From contig JBGANR010000006.1 in assembly GCA_044222225.1 (NCBI GenBank), positions 124,001-188,000 on the forward strand: a DNA stretch of 64,000 bases, written 5' to 3'. This DNA comes from JBGANR01 sp044222225. GTDB taxonomy: Bacteria; Actinomycetota; Actinomycetes; Mycobacteriales; Mycobacteriaceae. Below the pieces are notes generated by a model, which saw only the letters and a program-made list of their open reading frames with translations, was not told the origin of the DNA and made no database searches. Shown here piece by piece: positions 55,113 to 63,684 of the stretch. Position numbers and translations under genes: made by a program. Position 1 is the first letter of the stretch; every line of letters begins with the position of its first letter.

Positions 55113-55997
55113 GTGCCCGTCGCCGATTCCCCGCGTCCGCCCGCGCGATTCCGGCACCGCGCCACACTGCGTCGCTCCATCGACCTGTTACGGAGCTTTC
55201 CTCTGGAACAGCGCGATCCAGACTCCTTCTACGGCATGCTCGCCGACGACACCGTCGCTCTGGTGTCCGACTTCTACACGGATGCCGCGCTGTTACCCCC
55301 GCCTTCGGCACTCGACGTGTCCTTTTCCGGACGGAACCTGTCACGGAGAGGGGCAACGCGGCGGATATCGTCGCGAAGCCCCTCTCAGCAACAGATTTCG
55401 CCCGCTCCGCTCGCCGGCACGACCGTTTTGGACGTCGGAGCCGGACCCGGCTACTTCGCACAACGATTCGCGACGGCCGGCGCGCGCTACCTGGCCGTCG
55501 AACCCGACGCGCAGCCGTGGCTCCTCCCCGGTCAGGCGCTCCGGGCGAGTGGCGACGCACTGCCGCTGGCGACGGGTTCCGTCGACGTGGCGTACTCGTC
55601 GAACGTGCTCGAGCACGTCCCGCGGCCTTGGGCGATGGCGGACGAGATGCTTCGCGTCACACGCCCCGGGGGCCTCACGCTCATCTCCTACACCGTGTGG
55701 CTCGGTCCGTTCGGCGGCCACGAGACCGGGATGTGGCACTATCTCGGCGGCGAACGCGCGGCGCGTCGCTATGAACGACGCCACGGCCACCCGCCGAAGA
55801 ACCGCTACGGAACCTCGCTGTTCCCACTCTCGGCAGCCGCCGGGTTGCGCTGGGCGGCGCAGCTCGGCGACCGCGCCGACGTGCTCGCGGCGTTCCCCCG
55901 TTACCACCCGAGTTGGGCCTGGTGGGCGGTCCGGCCGCCGGTGTTCCGTGAGTTCGCGACCAGCAACCTCGTGCTCGTGCTCCGCCCACGCACCTGA
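55113..55997 (+). CDS. SAM-dependent methyltransferase with palindromic-repeat insertion (Rv0224c-like)
   Basis: A class-I methyltransferase of 294 aa from GTG 55113. SAM motif I is LDVGAGPGYFAQRF, then YLAVEPDAQ, ALPLATGSVDVAYSSNVLEH and MLRVTRPGGLTLISYTVWLG. Residues about 74-95 (GRNLSRRGATRRISSRSPSQ) do not belong to the fold: they are encoded by a copy of the ATAT-centred palindrome (55333-55396) placed just before motif I. The protein is about 40 residues longer than Rv0224c (254 aa). The inserted part is basic and probably a loop, so activity may survive. The substrate is unknown. Confidence 0.85.
   Translation: MPVADSPRPPARFRHRATLRRSIDLLRSFPLEQRDPDSFYGMLADDTVALVSDFYTDAALLPPPSALDVSFSGRNLSRRGATRRISSRSPSQQQISPAPLAGTTVLDVGAGPGYFAQRFATAGARYLAVEPDAQPWLLPGQALRASGDALPLATGSVDVAYSSNVLEHVPRPWAMADEMLRVTRPGGLTLISYTVWLGPFGGHETGMWHYLGGERAARRYERRHGHPPKNRYGTSLFPLSAAAGLRWAAQLGDRADVLAAFPRYHPSWAWWAVRPPVFREFATSNLVLVLRPRT
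55333..55396. repeat. ATAT-centred palindromic repeat, copy B (inside a gene)
   Basis: GGAACCTGTCACGGAGAGGG, GCGGCGGATATCGTCGCGAA and CCCCTCTCAGCAACAGAT. Matches copy A over GGAACCTGTC and AGAGGGGC-ACGCGGCG-ATAT, and copy C in reverse. Lies in frame within the methyltransferase gene. Confidence 0.75.
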
Positions 55998-56016
55998 CCG
56001 TCCGGACGCCCGGGCG

Positions 56017-57003
56017 TCAGTACGACCGATAGCCGGGATTGTAGTACCGTTTGACCGATTCCGGCGCCCACAGCAGGCTGATCGCGATGACGGCCGTCAC
56101 CAGGCCGACGCAGGTGAACAGGCTCACCGCATAGACGACCGTCGCCGCTATGCGCACGCCGTTCGAGCCCACCACCAGCAATGCGACCGAGACGGCCGCG
56201 ACCGCGAAGAACACGACGGCGATACCGACGATCACGGCGCCGATCTGCTCGATCTCGGCGCGGCTGTACAGGTCTCCGGCATCGCCGATGCGGTAGCGGC
56301 CACCACCGCCGTCGACGGCCATCTCCCAGAGCAGACTGCGCATCAGCAGGAAGAACCCGCCACCGAGCACCCCGACGACGAGCTGCACGATCGCCGCGGC
56401 GATGAGCGCGCCGGGCCTCGACCCCTGCGGCACCGCCGGCGCCGGCGGCATCGCGTACGGGTCCGGCCCGGGATACTGCTGCTGCGGCCCGGGGCCATAC
56501 GGCGTGCCCGGCCCGTATTCCCCGGCTCCGTACTGCGTCGCCCCGTACTGCCCGGGCCCATACTGCTGGGCCCCATACGGCGCGGCCCCGTACTGCCCGG
56601 CTCCGTATTGCTCGGCACCGTACTGCCCGGCGCCCTGAGAATCGGCGCCTGTCCGGCCGGCGTCGTACCCGCCCGGCCCGTACGACGCATCACCCTGCCC
56701 ATACGGCGGCCCGCCGTACTGCCCGGGCCCGTACTGCCCAGCGCCGTATTGCCCGGCGCCGTACTGGTCCTGTCCGTATTGCCCCTGGGCGTACCGACCT
56801 TCGACGGGTTGCGCGGCCTGCCCACCGTCGGCCGGGTTCGCACGCTTCGTCAGATCAGGCCCCGCCGGACCGGGGCCCGCCGGGTCCGGCCGTCCCGCGT
56901 CCCGCTCCTGACGATCGCCGCCGGACGTCTGCATGCCCATCTGCGTCCGCGCCCACGGATCGGGATCCGGGCTGCGGGGCGCGTCGGGATCGTTCTCGGC
57001 CAT
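56017..57003 (-). CDS. Q/Y/G-rich membrane protein, unknown
   Basis: A protein of 328 aa from ATG 57003 behind GAGGAG. An acidic/polar start (MAENDPDAPRSPDPDPWART) is followed by about 100 residues of pentapeptide-like repeats (GQYGA, GQYGP, EQYGA; roughly 15 copies). Three to four membrane helices follow (ALIAAAIVQLVVGVLGGGFF, AVIVGIAVVFFAVAAVSVAL, FTCVGLVTAVIAISLLW). The tail ends KRYYNPGYRSY. Similar Pro/Gln/Tyr-rich cytoplasmic tails on small membrane domains are common in mycolata, function unknown. Confidence 0.75.
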   Translation of the reverse strand: MAENDPDAPRSPDPDPWARTQMGMQTSGGDRQERDAGRPDPAGPGPAGPDLTKRANPADGGQAAQPVEGRYAQGQYGQDQYGAGQYGAGQYGPGQYGGPPYGQGDASYGPGGYDAGRTGADSQGAGQYGAEQYGAGQYGAAPYGAQQYGPGQYGATQYGAGEYGPGTPYGPGPQQQYPGPDPYAMPPAPAVPQGSRPGALIAAAIVQLVVGVLGGGFFLLMRSLLWEMAVDGGGGRYRIGDAGDLYSRAEIEQIGAVIVGIAVVFFAVAAVSVALLVVGSNGVRIAATVVYAVSLFTCVGLVTAVIAISLLWAPESVKRYYNPGYRSY

Positions 57004-57077
57004 CGGGCTCCTCGCTCCACCGTTTCGCCGCACACCGGATGTCCGGCGCACAGCCACCATCACCAACCTATCGTCGG

Positions 57078-57887
57078 CTAGTTCGTCGTCGTGTTGCAGC
57101 TGACGACGGCCCCCGACTTCACGCTGACGACCGTGCCGTTCTTGTAGATCTTGCAGGTCACGCTCCCGCCGGAGCCGGCGGGCCGCACGGACGCCACCAT
57201 GTAGACGTAGCCGCCTTCGAGCGGGAAGTTCTTGCACCAGGGCAGCGGGACGTCCTCCTCCTGCTTCGCCGTCAGGTTGTAGATCACATTGCCCTGCGTC
57301 GCGCCGGTGCCGGTGAGCTCGAACGTCAGTCCGCTGGACTGCACCGGGCATCCTCCCGCCGACGTCGGCCGGCCCGGCTCCACGCTCGAGTCGCTCGCCT
57401 GCACGGAGCTGCTCGGCAGAGTCGACGTCTCGCCGGCCGTCGTCGCGTCGTCGCCGGAGGTGAACAGGTACGCCCCGACGACGGCGGCGATCAAGAGCAC
57501 GACGGCCGCCGTGACGCCGATGATGAGCCCCGTCTTCGGTCCGCGGCCCCCGGACGGCGGCGGCGCCTGCGGCGGATACCCGGGCTGCCCGTACGCCGGC
57601 TGCGCGCCGTAGCTCTGATCGCCGTACCCCTGATCACCGTAGCCCTGGCCCGGAGCGCCGTAGCCCTGCTGCGGCCCCGGCCCGTACGCCGGTTGCTGTC
57701 CGTACTGCTGATAGCCGCCGGTCTGGTAGCCGCCCGGCCCCGGCTGATACGGCATCGGCGACGTCCCGCCCGAGGTCGGGCCGATCATCGTCTGGTCGAG
57801 CTGCGGATTCGATCCCGGCTGATTCGGCGGCCCGCCCCCGGGCCGATCGCCCGGCTGCTGTCCCCATCCCTGTTGCGGCCCACCCAT
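57078..57887 (-). CDS. Membrane protein with MmpS-like extracytoplasmic domain
   Basis: A protein of 269 aa from ATG 57887. A Gly/Gln/Tyr/Pro-rich cytoplasmic half (1-120), a membrane helix (GLIIGVTAAVVLLIAAVVGA) and a Ser/Thr stalk lead to an outer domain with FELTGTGATQGNVIYNLTAK, VPLPWCKNFPLEGG and VTCKIYKNGTVVSVKSGAVV then SCN. The lPW and C-x-I-x3-G-x2-V pattern resembles MmpS-type domains, which assist MmpL lipid exporters. No mmpL gene is near. It precedes the preceding Q/Y-rich gene on the same strand and may be cotranscribed with it. Confidence 0.72.
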   Translation of the reverse strand: MGGPQQGWGQQPGDRPGGGPPNQPGSNPQLDQTMIGPTSGGTSPMPYQPGPGGYQTGGYQQYGQQPAYGPGPQQGYGAPGQGYGDQGYGDQSYGAQPAYGQPGYPPQAPPPSGGRGPKTGLIIGVTAAVVLLIAAVVGAYLFTSGDDATTAGETSTLPSSSVQASDSSVEPGRPTSAGGCPVQSSGLTFELTGTGATQGNVIYNLTAKQEEDVPLPWCKNFPLEGGYVYMVASVRPAGSGGSVTCKIYKNGTVVSVKSGAVVSCNTTTN

Positions 57888-57988
57888 GATCTCCCCTTCA
57901 CGTCCCGCGTGACATTCATCGTCACCCGCACCGTCCGCGACGTGCGGACGGTCGAATCAGCGTTGATTATGCCCACCTCCGACGACGA

Positions 57989-58013
57989 CGCCCGGGCCGC
58001 AAGGGCCCGGGCG
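57989..58013 (-). terminator. Terminator of the ABC exporter operon
   Basis: CGCCCGGGCC (57989-57998), a 5-base loop and GGCCCGGGCG (58004-58013) form a perfect 10-bp stem downstream of the ABC permease stop (58098). Confidence 0.6.
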
Positions 58014-58097
58014 CCTGTTCGATCCTGCCGTCGGCCGTCACCGAGATGGAGCCTGCGGAATCGAGCGGGGGCTCCGATCCGGTGACGGCCAGCGCCG

Positions 58098-60668
58098 TCA
58101 CTCCTCCGAGATGACCTCCAACGCCCGCGTCCGCGACGCGCTGACGGCCGGCCACACCGCGGCCAGCAGACCGACGACGACGGCGAGCACAAGCGTCACG
58201 ACGATCGTGTCGACGGGGATCACCGTCTTGTCGAAGCCGAACTCGCGCATCGACTTCATGAAGGTCCAGCCGAGCAGCGCACCGAGCCCGACGCCGGTGA
58301 TCGCACCGAAGACCGCGATGAGCAGCGACTCCAGGTAGATCGTCCGCCGCACCTGGCCGCGGAACATGCCGACGGCGCGCAGCATCCCGATCTCGCGCCG
58401 GCGTTCGATGACCGACAGCGCGAGGGTGTTGACGATGCCGAGCACGGCGATGAGCAGCGAGAGGCCGAGCATGCCGTACAGCACGAAGACCATGCCGTCG
58501 ATGGCCGACCCGATCTGCCCCTTGAACTCGGTCCGGTCCTGCACGACGACGTCGAGGTCGTTCTTCGTCGCCTCACTGATCCGCTCCTTGACGACGTCCG
58601 GCTCCGTGCCCGACTTCGCCGTGGCGAGGATCAGCTGATCGTGCCGCTGCGCCTCCGGGACCAGCTTGGTGTAGATCTCCGGCCCGACGATCCACGGCCC
58701 GAGCACCTGGCTGGCCTCGAAGGTGCCGCCGACCACCGCGTCGGCCGTCAGCCCGGCGGACGGCCCGTACAGCGTGACCTTGTCGCCGGCCTTCCAACCG
58801 GTGTCCTTGGCGGTGTCCTCGTTGACGAGGATCGTGTTCGCCGCGACGTCCGGCGACGCGCCGTCCTTCATGATGTAGGGCATCACGTCGTGCAACCCGG
58901 GCTGGGCGACGGTGCCGCCGCCGATGGCCTTGTCCTTCGCCAGCCGGATCATGGCCGTCTGGACCGGAACCACCTTGTCGACGCCGTCGATCGCCTGGAT
59001 CTTGCCGAGCGTGCCGTCGGGCAGCGGACCGCCCTGGAAGCCCTGCACGATGACGTCGGCGGTGACGTTCTTGTCGATGACGTCGTCGAACATCGCCTTG
59101 AGCGACGCACCCATCGTGCCGATCGTCACGACCAGCATGACGCCGAGCGTGAGCGCGAAGGCCGTCGCCGCCGACCGGCGCGGATTGCGCGAGGCGTTGG
59201 TCGTGGCGAGCCGTCCGATCTTGCCGAACGGGGCGCCGACGATCCGGCCGAGCCCGCCGATGAACGGCCGGCCGAGCGCCGGCGCGACCATGAGCATGCC
59301 GACGAGCAGCAGCGGCGCGCCGAGTCCGACGAAGGTGACGGACTCGTTGATGCCGCCCGCGAGAGCGGCGGCGACACCGGCGGCCAGGACGACGATGCCG
59401 ATGATCGTGCGCACCTTGAGCGGCTTGCCGCCTTCGGTCTGCGCCTCGCGCATCGCCTCGACCGGCGCGATCCGAGACGCTCGCAGCGCCGGGACCAACG
59501 CGCTGATCATCGTGACGAACACGCCGACGGCCAGCGCTCCGACCACCGGCTGCCAGCCGATGACGAGATCACCCTTCGGCACACCGGTGTTACCGGATTT
59601 GAGGAACTCGTACAGGCCCGCGGCCAGACCGAACCCGGCGAGGAGCCCGACGATGCCGCCGAGGAGCCCCACGACGCCGGCCTCGAAGAGCACCGCCCGC
59701 AGCACCTCCGGACGGCTGACGCCCACCGCGCGCAGCAGGGCGAGCTCACGGACCCGCTGCATGATGAGCATGGTGAAGGTGTTGTAGATGATGAAGATCG
59801 CGACGAGCAGGCCGATGCCGGCGAAGCCCAGCAGCATGTAGCTGAAGACGTCGAGGAACGAGCTGATCTCCTGCTTGGCGTCGTCACGCAGGTCGGCACC
59901 GGTCTTGACGGAGTAGTCCTCGGTGCCGATCTTCGCCGAGATCCGCTCCTTGAGCTGGTCCGCCGTCGTCCCGGCGGCCGCCGTCAGCTCGACGCTCTGC
60001 GAGAAGCCCGGCTGGGCGAGCATCGCCGCGGCGACCTTCTGGTTGACCTCGACGAGGATGAGCCCGCTGGAGTCCGACGTGAACGACGTGATGCCGACGA
60101 TCTTGAGCTTGACCGGGGCCGCGTTGATGATCGCGCGCGTGACGTCGCCGACCTTGAGGCCGCCGCGATCGGCCGCCTCCTTGTTGATCAGCGCCTCGAT
60201 CGGCGTCGAGGCCAGGGTCTGCGGGTCGAGGGCGGGCGGCGCGTTGGGCGCAGCGCCCTGCACGATGGGATTGCCGTCGATCGCCTGACTCGGCGGGACG
60301 TAGCTGGAGATCGTCGACGGCGCGCCACCGGCCCGCAACGCCGTGTCGTCCTTCGCGGCGATGGTGATGCCGCCCTGGTAGACCTTGACGATCTTGTCGA
60401 TGCCGAGGGTCTGCTTGTCCTTCGTCAGGTCGTCGACGACGGCATCCGGAATACCCGGTGCACCCTGGCGCTTCGTGGCGATCTGGGAGTCGACGCCGAC
60501 GTAGACGTTGTCGAAGATCGTCGCGAAGGAACCCTGCATCGTGTTCCGGAACGTCAGAGCTCCGGAGACGAAGGCGGTGCCGAGCACCACCGCGAGGACG
60601 GTGAGGACGAGCCTGAGTTTGTGTGCGCGCAGGTTCCGCAGGGAGACCTTGCGCATCGCGCTAGCCAT
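58098..60668 (-). CDS. ABC transporter permease (MacB/FtsX-like, two FtsX units)
   Basis: A protein of 856 aa. The N-terminal helix (LRLVLTVLAVVLGTAFVSGA), an extracytoplasmic MacB-type domain (about 40-270), an FtsX block (LGFAGIGLLVAIFIIYNTFT, then RELALLRAVGVSRPEVLRAV), a second pair of helices and extracytoplasmic domain, and a second FtsX block (YGMLGLSLLIAVLGIVNTLA, then REIGMLRAVGMFRGQVRRTI) match the long actinobacterial exporters. With the ATPase 11 bases upstream it forms a type-VII ABC system, working as a mechanical transporter for lipids, peptides or lipoproteins. No periplasmic adaptor gene is present. Confidence 0.92.
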   Translation of the reverse strand: MASAMRKVSLRNLRAHKLRLVLTVLAVVLGTAFVSGALTFRNTMQGSFATIFDNVYVGVDSQIATKRQGAPGIPDAVVDDLTKDKQTLGIDKIVKVYQGGITIAAKDDTALRAGGAPSTISSYVPPSQAIDGNPIVQGAAPNAPPALDPQTLASTPIEALINKEAADRGGLKVGDVTRAIINAAPVKLKIVGITSFTSDSSGLILVEVNQKVAAAMLAQPGFSQSVELTAAAGTTADQLKERISAKIGTEDYSVKTGADLRDDAKQEISSFLDVFSYMLLGFAGIGLLVAIFIIYNTFTMLIMQRVRELALLRAVGVSRPEVLRAVLFEAGVVGLLGGIVGLLAGFGLAAGLYEFLKSGNTGVPKGDLVIGWQPVVGALAVGVFVTMISALVPALRASRIAPVEAMREAQTEGGKPLKVRTIIGIVVLAAGVAAALAGGINESVTFVGLGAPLLLVGMLMVAPALGRPFIGGLGRIVGAPFGKIGRLATTNASRNPRRSAATAFALTLGVMLVVTIGTMGASLKAMFDDVIDKNVTADVIVQGFQGGPLPDGTLGKIQAIDGVDKVVPVQTAMIRLAKDKAIGGGTVAQPGLHDVMPYIMKDGASPDVAANTILVNEDTAKDTGWKAGDKVTLYGPSAGLTADAVVGGTFEASQVLGPWIVGPEIYTKLVPEAQRHDQLILATAKSGTEPDVVKERISEATKNDLDVVVQDRTEFKGQIGSAIDGMVFVLYGMLGLSLLIAVLGIVNTLALSVIERRREIGMLRAVGMFRGQVRRTIYLESLLIAVFGAITGVGLGALLGWTFMKSMREFGFDKTVIPVDTIVVTLVLAVVVGLLAAVWPAVSASRTRALEVISEE

Positions 60669-60679
60669 GCGTGTTCCCC

Positions 60680-61426
60680 CTACTGGTCCAGGTTGCGCAT
60701 GTACTTGTACACGTCATCGGCCGTCGGACGCAGCAGCTCGTTGACGATCTCGCCGTCGGCGAGGAAGACGACCCGATCGGCGTAGCTCGCCGCGCGCGGA
60801 TCGTGCGTCACGATGACGACCGTCTGACCGAACTCGTCGACGGCGGCGCGCAGGATGTCGAGCACCTCCGCCGACGACCGCGAGTCGAGGTTGCCGGTCG
60901 GCTCGTCGCCGAAGATGATGTCCGGACGTCCGACCAGGGCCCGCGCACACGCGACGCGCTGCTGCTGGCCGCCCGACAGCTCGTTGGGACGGTGGGTCAG
61001 CCGGTCCGTCAGGCCGAGCCGGCCCGTGACCTGGTCGAACCACTCCTCGTCGGTCTTCTTGCCCGCGATGTCGCCCGGCAGCGTGATGTTCTCCTTGGCC
61101 GTCAGCGTCGGCACGAGGTTGAACGACTGGAAGACGAAGCCGATGCGGTCGCGCCGCAGCCGCGTCATCTCCTTGTCGGACAACCCGCGCAGGCTGTCGT
61201 CACCGATGAAGACCTCGCCCTCGGAGGCGTCGTCGAGCCCCGCCAGGCAGTGCATGAGCGTCGACTTGCCCGAGCCCGACGGCCCCATGATCGCGGTGAA
61301 CTCGCCCCGCGGGAAGTTGTAGGAGACGTCGCGCAAGGCGAACACCTTCGTCTCCCCCGATCCATACACCTTCGACACCCGCTCGGCGCGAGCCGCGACG
61401 GGGAATGCTGCCGCTGGAGCACTCAT
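60680..61426 (-). CDS. ABC transporter ATP-binding protein (LolD/MacB type)
   Basis: An ATPase of 248 aa from ATG 61426 behind AGAGGAAA. Walker A MGPSGSGKST, Q-loop VFQSFNLVPTLTAKEN, signature LSGGQQQRVACARAL, Walker B IIFGDEPTGNLD and VIVTHDPRAA. The MacB/LolD-type insertion and EPTGNLDS are typical for partners of FtsX-like permeases. It drives the permease encoded just downstream. Confidence 0.95.
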   Translation of the reverse strand: MSAPAAAFPVAARAERVSKVYGSGETKVFALRDVSYNFPRGEFTAIMGPSGSGKSTLMHCLAGLDDASEGEVFIGDDSLRGLSDKEMTRLRRDRIGFVFQSFNLVPTLTAKENITLPGDIAGKKTDEEWFDQVTGRLGLTDRLTHRPNELSGGQQQRVACARALVGRPDIIFGDEPTGNLDSRSSAEVLDILRAAVDEFGQTVVIVTHDPRAASYADRVVFLADGEIVNELLRPTADDVYKYMRNLDQ

Positions 61427-61748
61427 TCTGCGTTTCCTCTCCGCGCACACGATTGCACGCTGCTCTGCGCTTTCACGATCCATGACCGTCTCAGCCGCGA
61501 TGACACGCGCGGCCCACGATGACGCGCCCTGCGTTCAGGCGAACCTTCACCACGATTCCGTACCCGGCGCGTCGTCGCATCGGTCTCCAGGGTGAGATCT
61601 GCGATCGACCATCGAACGATTCCCTCCTCGATCATGACGTGTCCGCGCCCCCGGGGCATCGGGGAGCACCCGGAGAACGACCCGGAGAATCGCCCGAACG
61701 CACGAGCGGGGCCCGGCACCATCGTGCCGGGCCCCGCCTACGCGCGTG
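61427..61748. other. Gene-free stretch between the ABC operon and pckA
   Basis: These 322 bases hold the leader of the ABC ATPase gene and the pckA terminator (61706-61737). The part 61440-61690 shows no convincing frame or RNA structure. Confidence 0.5.
61706..61737 (-). terminator. Terminator of pckA
   Basis: A perfect 14-bp stem, 61706-61719 with 61724-61737, and a 4-base loop, 12 bases past the pckA stop codon. Confidence 0.8.
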
Positions 61749-63575
61749 TCACGCCCCGAGGCGCGTCTTCAGCCCCTCGTACTCCTCGACGATCGCCGTC
61801 GGCAGCTTCGGTCCGATGAACTCGAACCACTCGTCGATCGACGGCAGCTCCTCACGCCACTCGGCGGCGTCGACGGCGAGCGCCTCGGCGACGTCCGCGA
61901 GGTCGACGTCCAGCCCCGCGAGGTCGAGATCGGCGACCTCGGGCACGATGCCGACCTCGGTCTCACGACCACCGACCTTGCCCTCGATGCGGTCGATCAT
62001 CCACTTGAGGACGCGCGAGTTCTCGCCGAATCCCGGCCACAGGAAGCGCTTGTCGGCGCCGCGGCGGAACCAGTTGACGAAGAAGACCTTGGGGAGCTTC
62101 GACTCCTCGGTGCGCTCGGTCATCGACGCCCAGTGCTGCAGGTAGTCGCCGACGTGGTAGCCGAGGAACGGCAGCATCGCCATCGGATCGCGCCGGATGG
62201 CGCCGACCGTGCCCTCGGCCGCGACCGTCTGCTCGGAACCGAGGCTGGCGCCCATGAAGACGCCGTGCCGCCAGTCCCGCGCCTCCGTGACCAGCGGCAC
62301 CGTCGTCTTGCGACGTCCGCCGAAGAGGATCGCCGAGATCGGCACACCCTGCGGGTCGTTCCACTCCGGGGCCATGATCGGGCACTGGCTCATCGGCGTG
62401 CAGTAGCGCGAGTTCGGATGCGCGGCCTTCGTGCCCGACGCCGGCGTCCAGTCCTCGCCCTTCCAGTCGATGAGGTGCTGCGGCTCGCCCTCCAGGCCCT
62501 CCCACCAGGGCTCGCCGTCGTCGGTGACGGCGACGTTGGTGTAGATGGTGTTGCCGGCCTCGATCGTCTTCATGGCGTTCGGGTTGGAACTGTGGTTGGT
62601 GCCGGGCGCGACGCCGAAGAAGCCGAACTCCGGGTTGATCGCGTACAGCCGGCCGTCGGCGCCGAACCGCATCCACGCGATGTCGTCGCCGAGCGTCTCG
62701 GCGCGCCAGCCCGGGATCGTCGGCTGGATCATCGCGAGGTTGGTCTTGCCGCACGCACTGGGGAACGCGGCGGCGATGTAGTACGCCTTGTCCTCCGGGC
62801 TGATGAGTTTGAGGATGAGCATGTGCTCGGCGAGCCAGCCCTCGTCATGGGCCATCGCCGACGCGATGCGCAGCGAGTAGCACTTCTTGCCGAGGAGCGC
62901 GTTGCCGCCATAACCCGAGCCGTACGACCAGATCTCGCGGTCCTCCGGAAAATGAGTGATGTACTTGTCCGGATTGCACGGCCACGGGACGTCCGCCTGA
63001 CCGGGCTCCAACGGAGCCCCGACCGAATGCAGCGCCTTGACGAAGAACCCGTCGGTGCCGAGCGCCTCGAGGACCTTCGGGCCGACGCGCGTCATCACCT
63101 TCATGGAAAGGACGACGTACTCCGAATCGGTGATCTCGACGCCGAGCTTCGGATCGTCGGATCCGAGCGGGCCCATGCAGAACGGGATGACGTACATCGT
63201 GCGGCCACGCATGGAGCCGCGGAAGAGCGGCGTCATCGTCGCCCGCATCTCCTCGGGATCGACCCAGTTGTTTGTCGGGCCGGCGTCGGCCTCGTCCTTG
63301 CTGCAGATGTAGGTGCGCGACTCGACGCGCGCGACGTCCTCCGGGTCGGAGTTGGCCGCGAACGAGTTGGGGGAGGTCTCGTCGTTGAGTTCGGTGAGCG
63401 TGCCCGCGGCGACCAGTTGAGACGTCAGACGGTCCCATTCGGCGTCGGATCCGTCGGACCACACCACCGCATCGGGCTGGGTGAGCTCGGCGACCTCGGT
63501 CACCCACGCGATCAGCGCGGCGTGCTCGGTCGGCGCGGCCCCCGGCTCCAGCCCGGGGATGGCGGCTGCGGTCAT
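61749..63575 (-). CDS. pckA: Phosphoenolpyruvate carboxykinase (GTP)
   Basis: A cytosolic enzyme of 608 aa, making PEP from oxaloacetate with GTP, the entry step to gluconeogenesis. It is the GTP-type family: P-loop with the reactive Cys275 in FPSACGKTNLAMI, substrate loop GSGYGGNALLGKKCY, metal-binding part ETLGDDIAWMRFGADGRL, and FGGRRKTTVPLV. Length is as in M. tuberculosis PckA. ATG 63575 follows GAGAGGAGA. Catabolite or gluconeogenic control cannot be read from the sequence. Confidence 0.97.
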   Translation of the reverse strand: MTAAAIPGLEPGAAPTEHAALIAWVTEVAELTQPDAVVWSDGSDAEWDRLTSQLVAAGTLTELNDETSPNSFAANSDPEDVARVESRTYICSKDEADAGPTNNWVDPEEMRATMTPLFRGSMRGRTMYVIPFCMGPLGSDDPKLGVEITDSEYVVLSMKVMTRVGPKVLEALGTDGFFVKALHSVGAPLEPGQADVPWPCNPDKYITHFPEDREIWSYGSGYGGNALLGKKCYSLRIASAMAHDEGWLAEHMLILKLISPEDKAYYIAAAFPSACGKTNLAMIQPTIPGWRAETLGDDIAWMRFGADGRLYAINPEFGFFGVAPGTNHSSNPNAMKTIEAGNTIYTNVAVTDDGEPWWEGLEGEPQHLIDWKGEDWTPASGTKAAHPNSRYCTPMSQCPIMAPEWNDPQGVPISAILFGGRRKTTVPLVTEARDWRHGVFMGASLGSEQTVAAEGTVGAIRRDPMAMLPFLGYHVGDYLQHWASMTERTEESKLPKVFFVNWFRRGADKRFLWPGFGENSRVLKWMIDRIEGKVGGRETEVGIVPEVADLDLAGLDVDLADVAEALAVDAAEWREELPSIDEWFEFIGPKLPTAIVEEYEGLKTRLGA

Positions 63576-63684
63576 CGAAATCTCCTCTCGGAAGTGACGG
63601 CGCCGCCCACGAAGGGCCCACCGATCACTCCGCTGTGTCGTCGGCTTTTCCCAGGTTAGACCCACCGACATGGCCTGAGCCAGC

